Source of the DNA: Methanobacteriota archaeon
Lineage (GTDB): Archaea; Thermoplasmatota; Thermoplasmata; JAUWGG01
Length of the DNA: 6,054 nt
Reading direction: 5' to 3'
NCBI GenBank assembly: GCA_030606525.1
Contig: JAUWGG010000067.1
Location: forward strand, 1-6,054
Numbering within the stretch: position 1 is the stretch's first letter; every line of letters begins with the position of its first letter. This document shows positions 3,489-6,054 of the stretch, one piece after another. Both the position numbers and the translations under genes were made by a program. A model generated the notes under the pieces. That model did not search any database. It saw nothing but the letters and a program-made list of their open reading frames with translations, and was not told where the DNA came from.

Positions 3489-5876
3489 ATGGATTTAGTA
3501 CTTATCGCGCCATTAATTGCTATCGTTGCCATGGTAACAGCAGGCATCCTGTTTTGGTGGGTAAACAAACAGAGCACAGGGACAAAAAGAATGGAAGAAA
3601 TTGCTTCTTATATCCAAGAGGGAGCAAATGCCTTTTTGAAGAGACAAATGCAAAGCATCGCTTATTTCATTGCTGCAATAGCAGTCATTTTATTGATTTG
3701 CATGCCTCATTGGCAGATTGCTTTTGCTTTCGTTGTTGGAGCGCTCATGTCCCAACTGGCGATCTTCATAGGCATGGGTGCATCTGTAAGGGCCAATGTG
3801 AGGACAGCAAATGCCGCAAGAACATCACCGACAAAAGCACTGACCATTGCATTCCGCGGTGGATCTGTCATGGGGCTGACCATCGTCGCGTTCAATCTAC
3901 TCGGCATATCTCTCCTCCTCATCTTTTTTGGTGCTACTGCTGACAACCCAGAGCCAATTAGTTGGTTGGTGGGTTTCGGTTTTGGTGCTAGCCTTGCAGC
4001 CTTATTTGCCCAACTAGGCGGTGGTATTTTTACTAAGGCAGCAGATGTTGGCGCCGATTTAGTTGGAAAGATTGAGGAAGGAATACCGGAGGACGATCCA
4101 AGAAATCCAGCTGTGATCGCTGATTTGGTTGGCGATAATGTTGGTGATTGCGCAGGCAGAGGAGCTGATCTGTTCGAATCTGGCTCAGACAACCTTGTAT
4201 GTACTATGATCGTAGCTTTATCGTTTATTTTTTGGGAAGAATACGGTTGGGCCGGTGTGCTCTTTCCTTTGTTGACTCGATCGATCGGATCTATTGGCAC
4301 GATAGTTGGAATGATGGCTGTGAGGGGTTGGAAAGGTATCAGCCCGATCAATTCTGTTAATATTGGTTTAATTTCTACAGGTATATTTTCACTTATCACT
4401 TTTTATTTTCTTGCCACATGGATCATGCATGATATCAATTTATTCTACTGCTTATCGTTAGGACTGTTTGCTGCGTTTGCCGTTTCACTGATTGTTCAGT
4501 ATTACACAGGAACAAACAGGAAGCCCGTGAAGTCGATAGCAGAAGCATCTGAGAAGGGTGCTGCAATCAATATCATGACCGGCTTCTCCTACGGTCTGGA
4601 GAGTGTAATGCTTCCTCTAGCATTGCTTGGCAGTGTTATCGTAGCTTCATATTATATATGCGGCGGTGGCATCTTCGGCATCTATGGAATCCTTGCTGCG
4701 ACCTTAGGGATCACTGAGATGAAAGGCATCATCATGGCTTCGGATGCGTTCGGACCTATCTGTGATAATGCGAGTGGAATAAGCGAAATGTCCGGTCTGA
4801 GCAGCGAGGTAAGGGAATCAGCTGATGTTCTGGATGCTGCTGGAAATATAACCAAAGCTGTCACAAAGGGCTTTGCCATGTCGTGCTGTCTTTTAACGGG
4901 TGTAGTGATATTATTCGCCTATCTCTTCGAAATTGGTAGACATACTGGTATGCCGATCAACAGCATCAGCGATATCCCAATATTTCTAGCTGACCCACTC
5001 ATCATTGTAGCGTTGATGATCGGGGCGACCATACCATTCCTCTTTTCTGCTCTCGCTATAAGAGCTGTCGGTAAGACATCTTCTAAAATAGTTGAGGAAG
5101 CTAGAAGACAGTTCAGAGAGATACCAGGTTTGTCCGAGGGGAAAGCAAAAGCAGATTATTCAAGGTGCGTTGACATAGCTACGAAGAATTCACTTAGGCA
5201 AATGGTCGCTCCAACACTCGTTGGTTTACTACCTCCGATCATTATAGGTTTTACACTCGGTGTATGGGCCTTAGCAGCTTATCTGATCGCTTGTAAGATC
5301 GTTGGTGCGATACTCGCTATCTTTATGTTCAATTCGGGTGGGGCGTGGGATAACGCAAAGAAGTACATTGAAGCTGGGCATTTAGGTGGGAAGGGGACAT
5401 CAACTCATGCGGCATCGGTTGTTGGCGATACCTTTGGCGATCCACTGAAAGACACCGCCGGTCCATCACTGCACATTCTAATTAAACTCAGTAATATAAC
5501 TGCAATCACTTTACTCCCGTTGTTCTTGGCCTTTGCTCTCATCTCTGCAAATGTGGCACCAACAATAATATCTGTATTTCCCGGTGATCTTCAAACAGAT
5601 GTACCAATGAGCACTAACATTGTTGTTACATTCGATAAGGAAATGAATCAAACAGCAACAGAAGAAGCCTTCAACTTAGAGACCAATGGCATTTCTGTTT
5701 CTGGTTCATTCATTTGGTCAGCTGGTAATACTACAGTGATATACTATCCTGTCGTAGATTTAGATGAAGGAACTGTGTATTGGGTTAATATAACAATAGA
5801 AGCAACAGATCTATTAGGTAATTCATTATCAACTCCTTGGTCCTCATCATTTACAACAGAAGTGACTCTACCATAG
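3489..5876 (+). CDS. hppA: Membrane-bound proton-translocating pyrophosphatase with C-terminal Ig-like domain
   Basis: Integral membrane enzyme that hydrolyses cytoplasmic pyrophosphate and pumps ions, most likely protons, out of the cell. With the start at 3489 it has 795 residues. The core (about 1-685) shows many hydrophobic segments in the 16-helix pattern of the family. Substrate-binding motifs present are KAADVGADLVGK (183-194), EDDPRNPA (201-208), DLVGDNVGD (212-220), CAGRGADLFE (221-230), DAFGPICDN (419-427), GGAWDNAKKY (617-626) and GDTFGDPLKD (646-655). The Lys and Asp residues that hold Mg-pyrophosphate are all present. GNITKAVTKG (452-461) has Lys456 and Thr459, the pair marking potassium-independent enzymes, which are proton pumps in characterised cases. 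Odd features are Leu213 where Asn is usual, Arg224 where Met is usual, and an added C-terminal Ig-like domain. The core has normal family length, so the tail is an extension. The start is set by the TATA box at 3441-3452 and GGTGAT at 3479, which favour 3489 over the longer frame from 3459. Confidence 0.95.
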   Translation: MDLVLIAPLIAIVAMVTAGILFWWVNKQSTGTKRMEEIASYIQEGANAFLKRQMQSIAYFIAAIAVILLICMPHWQIAFAFVVGALMSQLAIFIGMGASVRANVRTANAARTSPTKALTIAFRGGSVMGLTIVAFNLLGISLLLIFFGATADNPEPISWLVGFGFGASLAALFAQLGGGIFTKAADVGADLVGKIEEGIPEDDPRNPAVIADLVGDNVGDCAGRGADLFESGSDNLVCTMIVALSFIFWEEYGWAGVLFPLLTRSIGSIGTIVGMMAVRGWKGISPINSVNIGLISTGIFSLITFYFLATWIMHDINLFYCLSLGLFAAFAVSLIVQYYTGTNRKPVKSIAEASEKGAAINIMTGFSYGLESVMLPLALLGSVIVASYYICGGGIFGIYGILAATLGITEMKGIIMASDAFGPICDNASGISEMSGLSSEVRESADVLDAAGNITKAVTKGFAMSCCLLTGVVILFAYLFEIGRHTGMPINSISDIPIFLADPLIIVALMIGATIPFLFSALAIRAVGKTSSKIVEEARRQFREIPGLSEGKAKADYSRCVDIATKNSLRQMVAPTLVGLLPPIIIGFTLGVWALAAYLIACKIVGAILAIFMFNSGGAWDNAKKYIEAGHLGGKGTSTHAASVVGDTFGDPLKDTAGPSLHILIKLSNITAITLLPLFLAFALISANVAPTIISVFPGDLQTDVPMSTNIVVTFDKEMNQTATEEAFNLETNGISVSGSFIWSAGNTTVIYYPVVDLDEGTVYWVNITIEATDLLGNSLSTPWSSSFTTEVTLP
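5547..5873 (+). other. Ig-like (Big_5/SbsA type) domain at the C-terminus of the pyrophosphatase
   Basis: The region encodes residues 687-795. After the last membrane helix (ending near ALISAN) the sequence shows the Big_5 pattern: VAPTIISVFPGDLQTDVPMS, then IVVTFDKEMNQ, FNLETNGISVSGSFIWSAGN, a tyrosine-rich strand, DEGTVYWVNIT and the closing DLLGNSLSTPWSSSFTT. This resembles SbsA-type Ig domains repeated in archaeal and bacterial surface proteins. Known pyrophosphatase structures have both ends on the outer face, so the domain should be extracellular. Three N-x-T sites (NQT, NTT, NIT) could be glycosylated. Counted by hand, G+C is about 37% for 5581-5876, against about 47% in four 60-base lines of the core. 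There is no stop codon or frame change between core and domain. Confidence 0.82.
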
Positions 5877-5889
5877 GGGCATCATAGAA

Positions 5890-5908
5890 CAAAAGTAGAA
5901 AAATAAAC
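5890..5908 (-). terminator. Possible T-rich terminator of the glycosyltransferase gene
   Basis: Just past the minus-strand stop codon at 5911 the minus strand reads TTTATTTTTCTACTTTTG. T-rich tracts without a hairpin terminate archaeal transcription. There is no equivalent T tract on the plus strand before 5911, so the hppA message may run into the 3' end of the opposing gene. Confidence 0.45.
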
Positions 5909-5910
5909 GA

Positions 5911-6054
5911 TCAACTAATCAAATTCTTGTATACATCCAATGTTCTTTTAGCTATGATCTTCCAACTATATTCCCTTTCAACGAGACGCCTTCCATTCAC
6001 AGCCAGTTTCTTTCCTAGATGTTCATTATCAATAAGCAGTTTCATTGCTTCAGC
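5911..6054 (-). CDS. Glycosyltransferase, GT4-like, C-terminal end only
   Basis: The last 47 residues of a minus-strand gene that continues beyond the right edge. The translation begins AEAMKLLIDNEHLGKKLAVN and ends with REYSWKIIAKRTLDVYKNLIS. This is the typical end of GT-B fold family 4 glycosyltransferases: a helix with LL-D--LG-KL--NGR, then EYSW, then a final helix with A-RTLDVY. The sugar donor and acceptor cannot be told from this part. Such enzymes usually transfer sugars from nucleotide donors to lipids or glycans at the inner face of the membrane. It converges on the pyrophosphatase gene with 34 bases between stop codons. The stop codon is TGA. Confidence 0.85.
   Translation of the reverse strand, partial: AEAMKLLIDNEHLGKKLAVNGRRLVEREYSWKIIAKRTLDVYKNLIS

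Noticed and set aside
3554..3943. 129-codon plus-strand open frame overlapping hppA
   Set aside because: It is out of frame with a well-conserved protein, rich in Cys and His by chance, and has no ribosome binding site.
3707..4399. 230-codon minus-strand open frame inside hppA
   Set aside because: It is antisense to the conserved catalytic core of the pyrophosphatase. Its Pro/Ser/Ala-rich translation is what the complement of Gly/Ala-rich membrane codons gives.
1..6054. CRISPR array, insertion sequence or tRNA gene
   Set aside because: I found no regularly spaced long repeats, no transposase-like frame with terminal inverted repeats, and no cloverleaf with the GTTCRANNC-type T arm. The only repeats are the short promoter elements at 3383-3438.

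Overview
The window looks archaeal and most likely euryarchaeal. Supporting signs are an archaeal-type glutamyl-tRNA synthetase, a stand-alone PUA protein of the MCT-1/Tma20 type, archaeal SepF, TATA boxes about 25 bases before start sites, little or no leader on several genes, and an archaeal-type 7S (SRP) RNA. SbsA-like Ig domains are common in Thermoplasmatota surface proteins, so that phylum is a reasonable but unproven guess. Coding DNA is roughly 40-48% G+C by eye, while the SRP RNA gene is clearly richer (55-63% in two lines counted by hand).

Layout. On the minus strand at the left edge lies the SRP RNA gene (about 5-315), read from its own promoter. Upstream of it on the same strand is gltX (384-2045). 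A short two-way promoter region (2046-2149) separates gltX from the rightward genes: a PUA-domain RNA-binding protein (2150-2635) and sepF (2685-3083), which has its own TATA box. A small minus-strand gene for a lone Lrp-type RAM ligand-binding domain (3086-3328) converges on sepF with only two bases between the stop codons. A second two-way promoter region (3329-3488), containing CTAAC-type repeats, separates this gene from a long rightward gene (3489-5876) for a membrane-bound proton-pumping pyrophosphatase. At the right edge is the last part of a minus-strand glycosyltransferase (5911-6054).

Together the left part is housekeeping: protein targeting (SRP RNA), tRNA charging (GluRS), a translation-related PUA protein and cell division (SepF). 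The right part concerns membrane energetics and the cell surface. The most unusual item is the pyrophosphatase. Its complete 16-helix-type catalytic core is followed by a C-terminal Ig-like (Big_5/SbsA type) domain of about 105 residues. That domain should sit outside the cell and is encoded by DNA with lower G+C than the core. The core carries the Lys/Thr pair of potassium-independent proton pumps, but has unusual residues next to the catalytic aspartates and the ion gate. The SRP RNA is the second notable item: its helix 8 loop reads UGAC instead of the usual GGAA-type loop.
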